From Clostridia bacterium (GTDB lineage: Bacteria > Bacillota > Clostridia > Christensenellales > Aristaeellaceae): a DNA stretch of 64,000 bases. A program made the translations under genes and the position numbers. Shown piece by piece: positions 47,126 to 56,222 of the stretch (its first letter is position 1; the number at the start of each line of letters is the position of its first letter). The notes below the pieces were generated by a model. The model saw only the letters and a list, made by a program, of their open reading frames with translations, did not search any database and was not told the DNA's origin. The DNA lies in the NCBI GenBank assembly GCA_017512985.1, contig JAFWEJ010000003.1:248001-312000 (forward strand), in the 5' to 3' direction.

Positions 47126-48215
47126 GAGGATCGAAAAAACGCTGCAGGAGCATGCTCCTGTTCCCCCGGCCGGGTTCGCCGAACGGAGTGACGCGCAGGT
47201 TCTGAAAATGATGGCAGATCAAAAGAAGAAACACGGATTCAGCTGGAAAGCGGTTCTTGTATGCGCCCTGGTCATCGTCATGGGAATCACGACAGCACTG
47301 GCCGCCACCGTGGAAGACGTGAACACGCTTCTGTATAAATGCTGGCCGGAGGCGGCGGAATTCCTGATGCCGCTGAATGTCAGCTGTGAGGACCAGGGAA
47401 TCCGGATGGAAGTGCTTTCAGCTGCGGCAGGCCGCAGGAATGCCCTGGTTACTTTCTCCCTGCAGGACCTGGAAGGCGACCGGATCAATGAATATACCCG
47501 GGCAGAGATCAGCCTGGAACAGCTGTTTGTCGGATTCAGCGAAACGGAATCCGGGATTGTGCAGCTTTCTTGGGATCCGGAGACAAAAACAGCCGTATAC
47601 GCCCAGGATATCAAAACCAACGGAATCAGCATGCCGGGAGGCGCCCATCCCACACTGGCAGTGAACAGCCTGTACACGCCCGAACACGTCCTTGTGGACC
47701 TGCTTCCCCTGATGAAGCAGTATCCGGAAAGGACCGATACGGTCCCGCTGCCGGAAGCCGCTTATCCGATGGCCCTGGAAACTTATTCCGGGAAGATCCC
47801 GGAAGGCATGGAAATCCTGGACCCGGCCGGCAGCCTGGAAATCCCGCTGGAGGAGCACACATATCTGTGCGGGTACGGCTGGATCGACGGACTGTTGCAT
47901 GTGCAGGTCCGATATGACAATCAGCCGGACGAAGAAGGCGTGAATCCCGTAAACGGACATATCCGGCTGCAGACCGCCGCGGGATACAATCCCTATGAGC
48001 AGGCGGACAGGCTGCCGGAAGGCGTCGTGGGTTTCTGGTGGGATGAGAATGACGACGGTCCGGTGGACCGGGAGGAATACCTGTTTGCCTGCGATCCCGC
48101 GGACCTGGAAACCGCCGTGCTGCAGGCGGATATCAGGATCAACACGCCGGACGCTGTGCTGCCGGGAAACTGGTCTGTCAGGATCCCCATGCGCATGATC
48201 CGGTCAATCGAGTAA
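47115..48215 (+). CDS. DUF4179-type membrane protein, probable anti-sigma factor
   Basis: The 366-residue protein has a short cytoplasmic N-terminus (about 44 residues), one membrane segment (AVLVCALVIVMGITTALAA) and a 300-residue outer domain. This is the layout of DUF4179 proteins next to ECF sigma genes, which are thought to hold the sigma factor and sense an outside signal. No classical zinc-binding anti-sigma HxxxCxxC motif is present. It overlaps the sigma gene by 11 bases. Confidence 0.8.
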   Translation: MLNERIEKTLQEHAPVPPAGFAERSDAQVLKMMADQKKKHGFSWKAVLVCALVIVMGITTALAATVEDVNTLLYKCWPEAAEFLMPLNVSCEDQGIRMEVLSAAAGRRNALVTFSLQDLEGDRINEYTRAEISLEQLFVGFSETESGIVQLSWDPETKTAVYAQDIKTNGISMPGGAHPTLAVNSLYTPEHVLVDLLPLMKQYPERTDTVPLPEAAYPMALETYSGKIPEGMEILDPAGSLEIPLEEHTYLCGYGWIDGLLHVQVRYDNQPDEEGVNPVNGHIRLQTAAGYNPYEQADRLPEGVVGFWWDENDDGPVDREEYLFACDPADLETAVLQADIRINTPDAVLPGNWSVRIPMRMIRSIE

Positions 48216-48260
48216 CGGCTGCCGTCCTTTCCGGCGCCCTGCCCTCAGGGAAGATCATTC

Positions 48261-48290
48261 CGGACACCCTCACGGGTGTCCGTTTTCGTT
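48261..48290 (+). terminator. Terminator of the sigma/DUF4179 operon
   Basis: CGGACACCC / GGGTGTCCG with loop TCAC is followed by TTTTCGTTT, about 45 bases after the stop codon. Confidence 0.85.
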
Positions 48291-48444
48291 TCGGTTCGCC
48301 CCGTTTCTTCCGGTTCTTATACAAATTCTTTACTGATCAGTTCATATCCCCATAATCCGGCCAGGGGGATAATCTGTTTTCCGCTCTGGTTGCGTCGGAC
48401 TGCATTTATTCTGTCAAACGCACCGGGCTGTGTCCGTCAGCCGA

Positions 48445-48473
48445 TTGACTATCCCGGTCCTTCTTCGTAAAAT
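48445..48473 (+). promoter_or_regulatory. Promoter of the methyltransferase gene
   Basis: TTGACT and TAAAAT are separated by 17 bases; a TATAAT six bases further downstream (48479-48484) is an alternative -10 box without a good -35 partner. Confidence 0.55.
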
Positions 48474-48508
48474 GACAGTATAATGATATTGTTATTTGCA
48501 GAGGTTTT

Positions 48509-49273
48509 ATGGAATTCAGGAGAATCTTTGATACGATCCCCGGGCAGTTCGATCAGTTCAGGCCGAAATACAGCAGGGAACTGTTTGAATATCTGATAAA
48601 CTTCGCGCAGCTCGGCCCGGGGAAGAAAGTCCTGGAGATCGGCCCCGGAACCGGACAGGCAACGGATCCGATTCTTGAAACGGGATGCGATTATCATGCC
48701 ATTGAGCTTGGCGAACACCTCTGTGCAAAAATGAGGGAAAAGTATGATCGCTATCCAAACTTCCATATCGTGAACGACGACTTCATCACTTACGATTTCG
48801 GGCGGCAGCGTTTCGATCTGGTTTATTCCGCAGCGACCATTCAATGGATTCCGGAAGAAACAGCTTTTTCAAAAACGTTTGAGTTGCTCAGGCCGGGCGG
48901 TATCCTTGCAATGATGCTGACAAAATCTGATTACAGGACGCCTGACGAGGAGCTTTATCAGAAGATTCAGAAAGTGTACGGTCAGTATTTCAAGCCGGAA
49001 ACCCCTTATACCCATCGCGGTTTCAGATACGATAACGCTCAGAACTACGGTTTTGTGGACTTCCGGGAACATGATTTCCATGGAAGGCGGAACATGAGCG
49101 CGGATGAATACGTTTCTTACTGCGGTACCCATTGCGATCATATTGTTATTCCGGAACCGTATAAGACCCTGTTCTTTGAAGGGCTCAGGAATGCGGTCGA
49201 AGAAAACGGCGGGAAAATAGTCTTTGAGGATACCTACGTTCTGTATCTGGCAAGGAAGCCGCTGAACCCGTAG
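48509..49273 (+). CDS. Class I SAM-dependent methyltransferase
   Basis: The 254-residue protein has motif I VLEIGPGTGQATDPIL, the acidic motif II region YHAIELG, motif post-I FDLVYSAATIQWI and LLRPGGILAMM. It belongs to the UbiE/type 11 small-molecule group. The substrate is unknown. An AGAGG site precedes the ATG by five bases; the 60-base gap to the CotH gene suggests co-transcription. Confidence 0.88.
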   Translation: MEFRRIFDTIPGQFDQFRPKYSRELFEYLINFAQLGPGKKVLEIGPGTGQATDPILETGCDYHAIELGEHLCAKMREKYDRYPNFHIVNDDFITYDFGRQRFDLVYSAATIQWIPEETAFSKTFELLRPGGILAMMLTKSDYRTPDEELYQKIQKVYGQYFKPETPYTHRGFRYDNAQNYGFVDFREHDFHGRRNMSADEYVSYCGTHCDHIVIPEPYKTLFFEGLRNAVEENGGKIVFEDTYVLYLARKPLNP

Positions 49274-49333
49274 GCGGAAAACACGGGAATCATGGGTTCA
49301 TTCGGGCAGAAAACCGATGATCGGAGGAAAAAA

Positions 49334-51409
49334 ATGAAACGGTTCATGATCATGGCAGCGGTTCTGCTTCTGGCTGCGATAATCTGGAATGTTTCAGCCG
49401 CGGAGGAAGCGCTTCATCCGGTGATTATGATCAGCGAAGTGATGGCCAGCAATGATTCGGTCGCCACTTATCCGAAAGCGGAATATACCGACTGGGTCGA
49501 GATCTTTAATTCCGGAGATACTGCCGTGGATCTGGGCGGATGGGGGTTGAGCGACAATCCGGAAAAGCCGTTGAAATGGCAGTTCCCCGATGGAACAACG
49601 ATCCGTCCTGGGGAATACAGGGTTATTCTGTGCGACAAAAACGCGGAAAAGAGCAGGGACGCGGAGCTGCACGCGTCTTTCACAATCGGCCGGAAGAGCG
49701 GAGAAGTTATCATCCTGACTGACGCGGAAGGCGCCGTGCATGACCGGATCACGCTGCCTGAAATGAAAACGGATATTTCCTTCGGACGGAGTTTGAAGGA
49801 TGGCGGCCTGTACTATTATGACCCGCCCACGCCTTTTGCGGCCAACGGCACCGGGTTCGCAGGATATACCGCGGCGCCGTCGTTCTCGGAGGAACCCGGT
49901 TTTTATGATTCGGTCCGGCATTTGCGGATCATCGTTCCGGAAGGTACACAGGTGTTCTATACCCTGGACGGATCGGAGCCGACGCGGAAATCCACGCCTT
50001 ACGCCGGGGAAACGCTGGAAATTACCGCCACGACCGTGATCCGGGCCAAAGCCTTCGCGGAAGGAACTGTCCGCCCCGGCGATACGCTCACCGGTACGTT
50101 CTTTATCCATGCGGATCACAGCCTGCCGGTGGTATCCGTCACGGTGGATCCGGACGACCTGTGGAACCGCAAGCGGGGAATGCTGACCGTTGGAAAGGGC
50201 GTCATCAAAACAGAGGGCCTGCCCTTCAAAAACACGGTTTACCGGAAAGTGAAGAACTCCGGGGTCAAATATGAAAGCTATGTGGAGATGTACGACGACG
50301 CCGGGACAAGGATCGTGAGCCAGGGCGCGGATATCTCCCTGAACGGCGACTATTCGCTGGACATGCCCCAGAAGAGTTTCAAATTCAAAGCGAAAAGCAA
50401 ATACGGTGAAAAAACGTTCAAAGCAAAACTGTTCCCGGACCGGGATTATGAGGAATACAAAAGCTTCGTACTGCGGAACAGCGGGAATGACTGCATGTGG
50501 ACCCGGCTGCAGGACGGGTTCCAGAGCCGGCTGATGGATCTGTGCGGGATCAGCGTGGCCCATCAGGCGTGGAAACCCTATGTGGTATATCTGAACGGTC
50601 AGTACTGGGGCCATATGAACCTGCGGGAACGGGTAGACGAGTATATGGTCGCGCAGTTTGAGGGCCTGGACCTGGAGGACGCGGACCAGGTGACCCTGCT
50701 GGAGGCAAACGGCAAAGCGAAGAGCGGATCCAATACGGAATACAAGGCCATGATCAAAAAGATCAAAGCCGGCAAACCGGCACAAAAAAAGGAGGATTTG
50801 CAGTATATCCTGGATAACGTCGACGTGGACAATTATTTCGGTTTTATGGCTTTCGAGATGTTCTTCGGAAACAGCGATATCGGCAATTTCCGCATCTACC
50901 GCCTGAACGCTCCCGGCAGCAAATGGAAATGGCTGATCAACGATCTGGATTACGGCCTGTGGAACTCCGGATTCGACAGTCCGAAGAGTTATACCAAGAA
51001 GAGCGGCATGGGCCAGCTGAATTTCGACAATACGATCTTTCGGAAACTGCTGACCGTTCCGGAATACAAGGACCGGTACCTGACCATATACGGCGAAATC
51101 TATCGAAAGCTGACAACTGACACCATGATGGAAGCGCTGGAAGAACTGGTGGCGCTGATAGAACCGGAAATGGAGCGGCACTGGAACCGCTGGGGGCCGG
51201 AAAACGACAGAAACATCATTTCCGATGTGCCGAAAACAGCGGAAGGCGCCTACAAACACTGGCAGAAGCGTGTGGAACGCCTCCGGAACGTGATCCGTAA
51301 ACGGCCGACACGGCTGTGGGATTTTACGAAAAAAGCCTTCGGCCTGAGCAATGCGGAAATGGAGAAATACTTTGGTCCGAAACCGCCGATGCCGCCTGAA
51401 GCCATCTGA
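49334..51409 (+). CDS. Exported CotH kinase-family protein with lamin-tail domain
   Basis: The 691-residue exported protein has a signal peptide, a lamin-tail-like domain (VIMISEVMASNDSVA ... DWVEIFNSGDTAVDLGGWGLSD), a short beta-hexosaminidase-type linker domain (VFYTLDGSEPTRKSTPYAG) and a CotH kinase-like domain (FVLRNSGNDC, YVVYLNGQYWGHMNLRER, WLINDLDYGLWN). CotH proteins in spore formers phosphorylate coat proteins; in gut bacteria similar large secreted forms are common. The ATG at 49334 has GGAGG at eight bases, whereas the earlier in-frame ATG has none. Confidence 0.85.
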   Translation: MKRFMIMAAVLLLAAIIWNVSAAEEALHPVIMISEVMASNDSVATYPKAEYTDWVEIFNSGDTAVDLGGWGLSDNPEKPLKWQFPDGTTIRPGEYRVILCDKNAEKSRDAELHASFTIGRKSGEVIILTDAEGAVHDRITLPEMKTDISFGRSLKDGGLYYYDPPTPFAANGTGFAGYTAAPSFSEEPGFYDSVRHLRIIVPEGTQVFYTLDGSEPTRKSTPYAGETLEITATTVIRAKAFAEGTVRPGDTLTGTFFIHADHSLPVVSVTVDPDDLWNRKRGMLTVGKGVIKTEGLPFKNTVYRKVKNSGVKYESYVEMYDDAGTRIVSQGADISLNGDYSLDMPQKSFKFKAKSKYGEKTFKAKLFPDRDYEEYKSFVLRNSGNDCMWTRLQDGFQSRLMDLCGISVAHQAWKPYVVYLNGQYWGHMNLRERVDEYMVAQFEGLDLEDADQVTLLEANGKAKSGSNTEYKAMIKKIKAGKPAQKKEDLQYILDNVDVDNYFGFMAFEMFFGNSDIGNFRIYRLNAPGSKWKWLINDLDYGLWNSGFDSPKSYTKKSGMGQLNFDNTIFRKLLTVPEYKDRYLTIYGEIYRKLTTDTMMEALEELVALIEPEMERHWNRWGPENDRNIISDVPKTAEGAYKHWQKRVERLRNVIRKRPTRLWDFTKKAFGLSNAEMEKYFGPKPPMPPEAI

Positions 51410-51489
51410 TTCCGACGAACAGGCTTACCAGCCGGATCTTCATCGTTAAATCTTCTTTGCCAGTTTTGATATACGGAGGAAAACATTGA

Positions 51490-52458
51490 ATGAAGAAAAC
51501 AGCGGCTGTCCTGCTCTCCCTGATGCTGATCCTGCCGGGAACCGTCCTGGCAGCTGACGCTGTTTCATCTGCCACGGTAAGCGTCACGGAAGTCCCCGAT
51601 GCGAAAATGTATGAAAACACCGGAACGCTGGTCATATACTTTTCCACGGATGACACAGTAAAAGCTGCGGCGCTGATCATTGCGGACGCCGTCCACGCGG
51701 ATTCCTTTGAGATTGTTCCCGAACAGCCTTATTCAGAAGCAGATCTCGCCTACTACACGAACGGCCGCTGCGACAGGGAGCAGGCGGATGACAGTGCTCG
51801 GCCGGGAATTGCAGTCTGGCCGGAATCACTGGAACAGTATGATACAATTCTCATCGGTTATCCCATCTGGCACGGCCAGGCGCCGAAAATCCTGTATACC
51901 CTGCTGGAAGGAATCGACATGTCCGGCAAAACGATCATTCCCTTTTGTACGTCCATATCCAGCGGAGCGGGCTCCAGTGCCGTTAATCTGCAGAAACTGG
52001 CAGACAGCACAGCCTGCTGGGCAGATGCGAAACGGATCAGTAACAACAGTTCCGCTGATGAGATCCGTTCATGGGCGCTGTCCCTGAACCTGACGGGAGG
52101 AAAAAAAGAAATGCAGCTGCAAATCAACGGTATACCGGTGCCTGTCTCATGGGAAAAGAACGAATCTGTCGCCGCCCTTCAGGAACTGGCGGCAGGAGGA
52201 ATGACTGTTCAGATGTCCATGTACGGCGGATTTGAACAGGTCGGTCCCATCGGAAAGGAAATCACGAGCAATGACGCACAGATCAGGACAGAACCCGGGG
52301 ATATTGTCCTTTACTCCGGAGACCGGATTGTCATCTTCTACGGAAATAATTCCTGGGCATACACGCGGCTCGGGCATGTGGAACTGACGCAGGAAGAAAT
52401 GACAGAACTGCTGTGTCACGGGAATGCAACCATAACCATTACGTCCGTTACAGATTAA
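51490..52458 (+). CDS. Exported flavodoxin fused to a cyclophilin-like domain
   Basis: The 322-residue protein has a signal peptide (MKKTAAVLLSLMLILPGTVL), a flavodoxin domain at about 45-195 (TLVIYFSTDDTVKAAA, where FS(T)D replaces the usual T/S-rich FMN loop; YDTILIGYPIWHGQAPKILYTLLE; FCTSISSGAGSS) and a C-terminal cyclophilin-like domain at about 205-322 (MQLQINGIPVPVSWEKNESVAAL ... GDIVLYSGDRIVIFYGNNSWAYTRLG). This fusion is known in Firmicutes, but export of a flavodoxin is notable. FMN would have to be inserted outside or before export. It follows CotH by 80 bases. Confidence 0.8.
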   Translation: MKKTAAVLLSLMLILPGTVLAADAVSSATVSVTEVPDAKMYENTGTLVIYFSTDDTVKAAALIIADAVHADSFEIVPEQPYSEADLAYYTNGRCDREQADDSARPGIAVWPESLEQYDTILIGYPIWHGQAPKILYTLLEGIDMSGKTIIPFCTSISSGAGSSAVNLQKLADSTACWADAKRISNNSSADEIRSWALSLNLTGGKKEMQLQINGIPVPVSWEKNESVAALQELAAGGMTVQMSMYGGFEQVGPIGKEITSNDAQIRTEPGDIVLYSGDRIVIFYGNNSWAYTRLGHVELTQEEMTELLCHGNATITITSVTD

Positions 52459-52638
52459 TAAGACGGTGTATACTTAGGCTGGGAATATAAGGAATTATCC
52501 GTCCCGGCCCGCCTGCTGATCCAGCCGGATCGGCAAGCTTTTTCATATGCTTCCTCCGTTCTCCGTTGGTTATATCCTTTTTTTCCTGCTTACACGGCGA
52601 CTTGATCTGTTGGGCAAACTGAAAATTATCAAAAGCGT

Positions 52639-52749
52639 CTATTTGATGTCAATCCAGATGCTTGTATCGTGAACAGACGCGTTTTCCACGCTTTTGTAAA
52701 ACCTTTGTGCTTCATCGTTGTTCGCTGTTAAAGCTACCGACCAAAGCTC
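52639..52749 (-). pseudogene. 3' fragment of a GNAT acetyltransferase gene
   Basis: The minus-strand frame reads LWSVALTANNDEAQRFYKSVENAS...WIDIK and a stop, the usual C-terminal end of a GNAT enzyme (LTA...A..FY). The upstream part is missing: it is replaced by sequence that includes the ribosome binding site of the divergent small gene. Only about 35 codons remain. Confidence 0.45.
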
Positions 52750-52774
52750 TGTACTAAAAAGGAGGAAGAAATAA

Positions 52775-53098
52775 ATGAATATCAGTGAAGAGTTTAACGC
52801 TTTGATCCTTCGTAGAAAAAGCATTGAGGGTGATGTTGATTATGAAAATGAACAAATCATCCAAGATGCCATACAACTGATGATAAAGGATATCACCGCG
52901 ACGATTAGTTTCCTGGACAACGACTGTACGGAAGAACAATTTGTCTGGCTCAGTGAGATTTTTGATGAAATTGCTGAAAGAAGCAATTCAAGTGAATTCA
53001 TCACTGCCCTTAGACGAGTCGCAAAGCGGTTCCCGGAAGCAGTCAGAAAATACAACATAGAATATTTCATCGATAGTGCAGCAGAATACCTCAACTAA
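52775..53098 (+). CDS. Small acidic helical protein, possibly an orphan immunity protein
   Basis: The 107-residue protein is acidic, predicted all-helical, and starts with AGGAGG at eight bases; a terminator follows its stop. Its codons are AT-rich compared with the neighbours (about 40 % versus about 60 % GC). The arrangement EEQFVWLSEIFDEIAERSNSSEFITALRRVAKRFPEAVRKYN is like small immunity proteins of contact-dependent toxins, but no toxin gene is adjacent. The function is unknown and the immunity idea is a guess. Confidence 0.65.
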   Translation: MNISEEFNALILRRKSIEGDVDYENEQIIQDAIQLMIKDITATISFLDNDCTEEQFVWLSEIFDEIAERSNSSEFITALRRVAKRFPEAVRKYNIEYFIDSAAEYLN

Positions 53099-53117
53099 TC
53101 TGCATAAACCAAACCTT

Positions 53118-53146
53118 CGGTGCCGGTTCTTTCCGGCACCGTTTTT
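53118..53146 (+). terminator. Terminator of the small AT-rich gene
   Basis: CGGTGCCGG / CCGGCACCG with a six-base loop is followed by TTTTTATTT, about 20 bases after the stop codon. Confidence 0.88.
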
Positions 53147-53229
53147 ATTTGTCATATTGATAAAGCAGCTGCCAGGATCATAGGTTCATTTCTCTCGCAA
53201 AAGTGTGATTTATTTCCACAATCATTAGA

Positions 53230-53466
53230 TCATTCAAATCCTTCAGCATTGCGAACCATTTTTGTTGATTCTGAAAGACTGGTGTCTTCATATGAAAAAC
53301 CATTATTTTGAAGATTATCATAGAGTCGATCTGTGTCTGTCACCTCTCTTGCACTGGAAAAAGTTGAAATGGAGATTTCGTCAGGTAGTTCCTCCGGTAA
53401 GACGCAGGAGTAGTAATATTGATAAGCAATTTGATTGTTTATTGATATTTCAGATCTTCCATGCAT
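53230..53466 (-). pseudogene. Gene remnant with protein-like composition, unknown family
   Basis: The minus-strand frame is open from about 53583 (in-frame TGA before it) to 53230 with ordinary protein-like composition, but it has no ATG/GTG with a ribosome binding site at its head; the first ATG is at 53466. It seems to be the 3' part of a decayed gene. I do not recognise the family. Confidence 0.3.
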
Positions 53467-53599
53467 GGCCCGGTGTTTGATCAGATGATCTGCTGCCAGC
53501 GATTCCGGTTGTGATAAATAAAAGATAGGAGGATTAAAACGATTTGCATTCTCACGGCCTTTTTCCGTAAGGGTATGACAAAGTATTATCAGTCAGCGG

Positions 53600-53752
53600 A
53601 CTATGAATCCCTCCGGGCGATCATCGACCGCCTGTAGTTTGTACATTGTAGGATATTGTAGTGTACATTATCCGTACATTATAAAGAGCAATAACGGAAT
53701 TAACGGAACATAAAGAAAACCCCGGAAGCCTTGATCTTCCGAGGTTTTTCTG
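53600..53752. other. AT-rich region with GTACATT repeats before the tRNA genes
   Basis: GTACATT occurs three times within 55 bases (about 53639-53685). A short plus-strand frame ending at 53637 has no ribosome binding site. Otherwise nothing is visible apart from the tRNA terminator. Confidence 0.4.
53717..53749 (-). terminator. Terminator of the tRNA-Thr-tRNA-Pro transcript
   Basis: On the minus strand AACCTCGGAAG pairs with CTTCCGGGGTT (one G-U pair), followed by TTTCTTTATG. Confidence 0.7.
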
Positions 53753-53826
53753 TCGAAGTGGCGGGATTCGAACCCGCGGCCTTTTGGTCCCGAACCAAAC
53801 GCGCTACCAAACTGCGCTACACCTCG
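53753..53826 (-). tRNA. tRNA-Pro (anticodon CGG)
   Basis: The 74-base cloverleaf is complete: acceptor CGAGGTG / CACTTCG, D-stem GCGC, anticodon loop TTCGGGA (anticodon CGG, codon CCG), T-arm GCGGG-TTCGAAT-CCCGC and discriminator A. The CCA end is not encoded. It is transcribed after tRNA-Thr, seven bases downstream. Confidence 0.97.
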
Positions 53827-53833
53827 TTATCGC

Positions 53834-53909
53834 TGGAGCCGATGAGGGGACTCGAACCCCTGACCTGCTGATTACGAATCGGCTGCTCTACCAACTGAGC
53901 CACATCGGC
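53834..53909 (-). tRNA. tRNA-Thr (anticodon CGT)
   Basis: The 76-base cloverleaf has acceptor GCCGATG / CATCGGC, anticodon stem GCCGA / TCGGC, loop TTCGTAA (anticodon CGT, codon ACG), T-loop TTCGAGT, discriminator T and an encoded CCA end. It is first in the tRNA transcript. Confidence 0.97.
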
Positions 53910-53925
53910 ACAACCAGCAAACGGT

Positions 53926-53954
53926 ATTATAACAAAGGGCCTTTTGTTTGTCCA
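53926..53954 (-). promoter_or_regulatory. Promoter of the tRNA-Thr/tRNA-Pro transcript
   Basis: On the minus strand TGGACA and a perfect TATAAT are separated by 17 bases, about 17 bases before the mature tRNA-Thr 5' end. Confidence 0.82.
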
Positions 53955-53975
53955 GCCCTATTTTTCCGCCCGCTG

Positions 53976-54004
53976 TGGACATCCGGGAAACGGTGTGATA
54001 GGAT
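53976..54004 (+). promoter_or_regulatory. Promoter of the MMPL transporter gene
   Basis: TGGACA and TAGGAT are separated by 17 bases, placing the start near 54011, 28 bases before the GTG start codon. Confidence 0.6.
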
Positions 54005-54038
54005 ACACTGCAACATATCCGGAAGAGGGGGCAGGACT

Positions 54039-56222
54039 GTGAGACGGAAGATCGCCAAAGCCATCGTCAGGTACCGTACCGTGATCCTGGTCGTGCTGCT
54101 GCTTGTCGCCTTATGGGCGGTGCCGCAGATCTCCCGCACCCGGATCAACTATGACCTGACCCGGTACCTCTCTGACAGCACCATGACCAAGCAGGCGCTG
54201 AAGGTCATGAATGAGGAATTCGGCGCCACGGAGCAGCTGTCCGTCATGTTCGCGGACCTGCCCGACGGGGCGCTGGACAGTTATACGGATCAGCTGAAGG
54301 GCATGGAGGAAATCCGCTTTGTCCAGTATGATCCCGCTTCAGATACAAAAACCGCAGACGGCGTCACTTACCGGCGGCTGCGGCTGACCCTCCGCGACTG
54401 CGATCCGGCGGCGCTGGTGGAGAAACTGCGCGCCATGTTCCCGGATGCCGGCAGATACTGGGTCGGCGGTTCCGCCGCACAGCAGATGGACGTACAGCGC
54501 AGCGTCGGCGCAGAGATTCCCGAGGTTATGCTTATCTCTGTCGCGGTCGTGGTACTGGTCCTGCTGCTCACCAGCCACGCCTGGTTTGAGCCGGTACTGC
54601 TCCTGGTTGTCTTCGCCGTCTCAATCCTGATCAATATGGGGACCAACTTCCTTTTCCCGGATGTGTCCTTCATCACCTTCGCCGTCTGCGCAATCCTGCA
54701 GCTCGCCCTGTCCATCGACTACGCGATCATGCTGCTCCACACCTGGAACAACTGCTGCGACGACGGCCTGAGCCCGGAAGAAGCGATGGTCGAAGCGCTC
54801 TCCCAGTCCTTCATGCGGATCACGTCCAGCGCCTTCACCACCATCGCCGGCCTGCTCTCCCTGCTGTTCATGAGTTTCACCATCGGGTTCGATATCGGCC
54901 TGGTGCTGAGCAAGGGCATCCTCATCAGCATGCTGGGCGTCTTCCTGCTGATGCCCGCCCTCACGCTCCTTCTGAAAAAGCCGCTGCAGAGAACGCGGCA
55001 CAAGCCCGTCCGGCTGAACGGCGCCCGCCTGGGCGCCTGGATCTGGAAAGCCCGGAAACCGGTTGCGGCCGTCCTGGTCCTGCTGGTGCTCTGCGGCGCG
55101 TTTCTGACAGCGAACAATACCTACAGCTTCATGGTCGCCAACTCCCTCTCCGGGGATGACACGAGCATGGTTTCCGGCGTCTTCGGCGTGTCAAATCCGC
55201 TGGTCCTGCTGGTCCCCGGCGGAGAAACGGACGAAGACTACGACCGCCAGCGCGAACTGGTCCGGCAGCTGGAGACAATCCGGCGCGCCGACGGCACCCC
55301 CGCCCTGCGGGAGATCACTGCCATGGTCACCACCGGTGCTGACGCGCTACGGTACTATACGCCTGCGGATGTGGCGGAGATGACCGGCCTGAACGGGATG
55401 CTGGTCACCGCGTTCTTCACCCTGAACGGCTTCGGCGATTCCGTCCGCGCGGACACCCTGCTCGCCGCCGCGGGATCCTTTGCCGCGGGCAACGAGACGG
55501 TTCTCAGCCTGAAACAGCAGCTGGATTCCGCACGGGAAGTCTTCATCGGGGAGCATTACCAGCGTATGATCCTCGACCCGGCCTTCACCCTGTCCGATCC
55601 GGATTTCACGTCCTGCATGGAAGCGATCCTTTCTGCCGCGAAAAACGTATACGGAAAGGACTGGTACGCCACCGGCAGCCCCATGTCCACCTATGACATC
55701 GGGAACGCCTTCCGCGGCGACCTGATGAAGGTGAACCTCATCACCTTCCTGGCCATCCTGCTCATCGTGGTCGTCAGTTTCCGGGCCCTCCTGCTCCCGC
55801 TGATCCTCGTCTTCGTCATTGAAGGCGCCATCTGGATCTCCATGGGGCTGAGCAGGGTTTTCGGCATTTCCGTGTTCTTTATGTGCTACCTGATCTGCCT
55901 GTCCATCCAGATGGGCGCCACCATCGACTACGGCATCCTGCTCAGCGACCAGTACCGGTCGCTCCGCCGCGGCGGCGCTTCTCCGAAGGAAGCCATGCAG
56001 GAAGCGCTCAGCCGGGCGCTGCCCACCGTCCTGACCTCCGGCATCATCCTGATGACCGCCGGGTTCATCATCGGAATCCGGTGCAGCATCTACTATATTT
56101 CCAGCATCGGCCTTCTGGTCTCGCGGGGCGCCTGCATGTCCGTCCTGCTCGTGCTGACGCTGCTTCCGGCGCTTCTTGCCCTCTTTGACCGCCGGATCAT
56201 GCGGAAGGGAGGAAAACCGTGA
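54039..56222 (+). CDS. MMPL/RND-family transporter
   Basis: The 727-residue membrane protein has twelve predicted segments in two halves, each with one segment followed by a large outer domain and five segments. Conserved pieces are FAVCAILQLALSIDYAIMLLHTW and CLSIQMGATIDYGILLSDQYRS, which carry the charged residues used for proton coupling in MMPL proteins. Substrates are often lipids or hydrophobic compounds. The GTG at 54039 follows a GGGG site; the longer frame upstream runs into the tRNA genes. It overlaps the HAD gene by four bases (GTGA). Confidence 0.88.
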   Translation: MRRKIAKAIVRYRTVILVVLLLVALWAVPQISRTRINYDLTRYLSDSTMTKQALKVMNEEFGATEQLSVMFADLPDGALDSYTDQLKGMEEIRFVQYDPASDTKTADGVTYRRLRLTLRDCDPAALVEKLRAMFPDAGRYWVGGSAAQQMDVQRSVGAEIPEVMLISVAVVVLVLLLTSHAWFEPVLLLVVFAVSILINMGTNFLFPDVSFITFAVCAILQLALSIDYAIMLLHTWNNCCDDGLSPEEAMVEALSQSFMRITSSAFTTIAGLLSLLFMSFTIGFDIGLVLSKGILISMLGVFLLMPALTLLLKKPLQRTRHKPVRLNGARLGAWIWKARKPVAAVLVLLVLCGAFLTANNTYSFMVANSLSGDDTSMVSGVFGVSNPLVLLVPGGETDEDYDRQRELVRQLETIRRADGTPALREITAMVTTGADALRYYTPADVAEMTGLNGMLVTAFFTLNGFGDSVRADTLLAAAGSFAAGNETVLSLKQQLDSAREVFIGEHYQRMILDPAFTLSDPDFTSCMEAILSAAKNVYGKDWYATGSPMSTYDIGNAFRGDLMKVNLITFLAILLIVVVSFRALLLPLILVFVIEGAIWISMGLSRVFGISVFFMCYLICLSIQMGATIDYGILLSDQYRSLRRGGASPKEAMQEALSRALPTVLTSGIILMTAGFIIGIRCSIYYISSIGLLVSRGACMSVLLVLTLLPALLALFDRRIMRKGGKP

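Noticed and set aside
53574-53637. Short plus-strand frame starting MTKYYQSADY as an integrase tail
   Set aside because: It is 20 codons long with no ribosome binding site at the ATG and no diagnostic motif; too short to call an integrase remnant.
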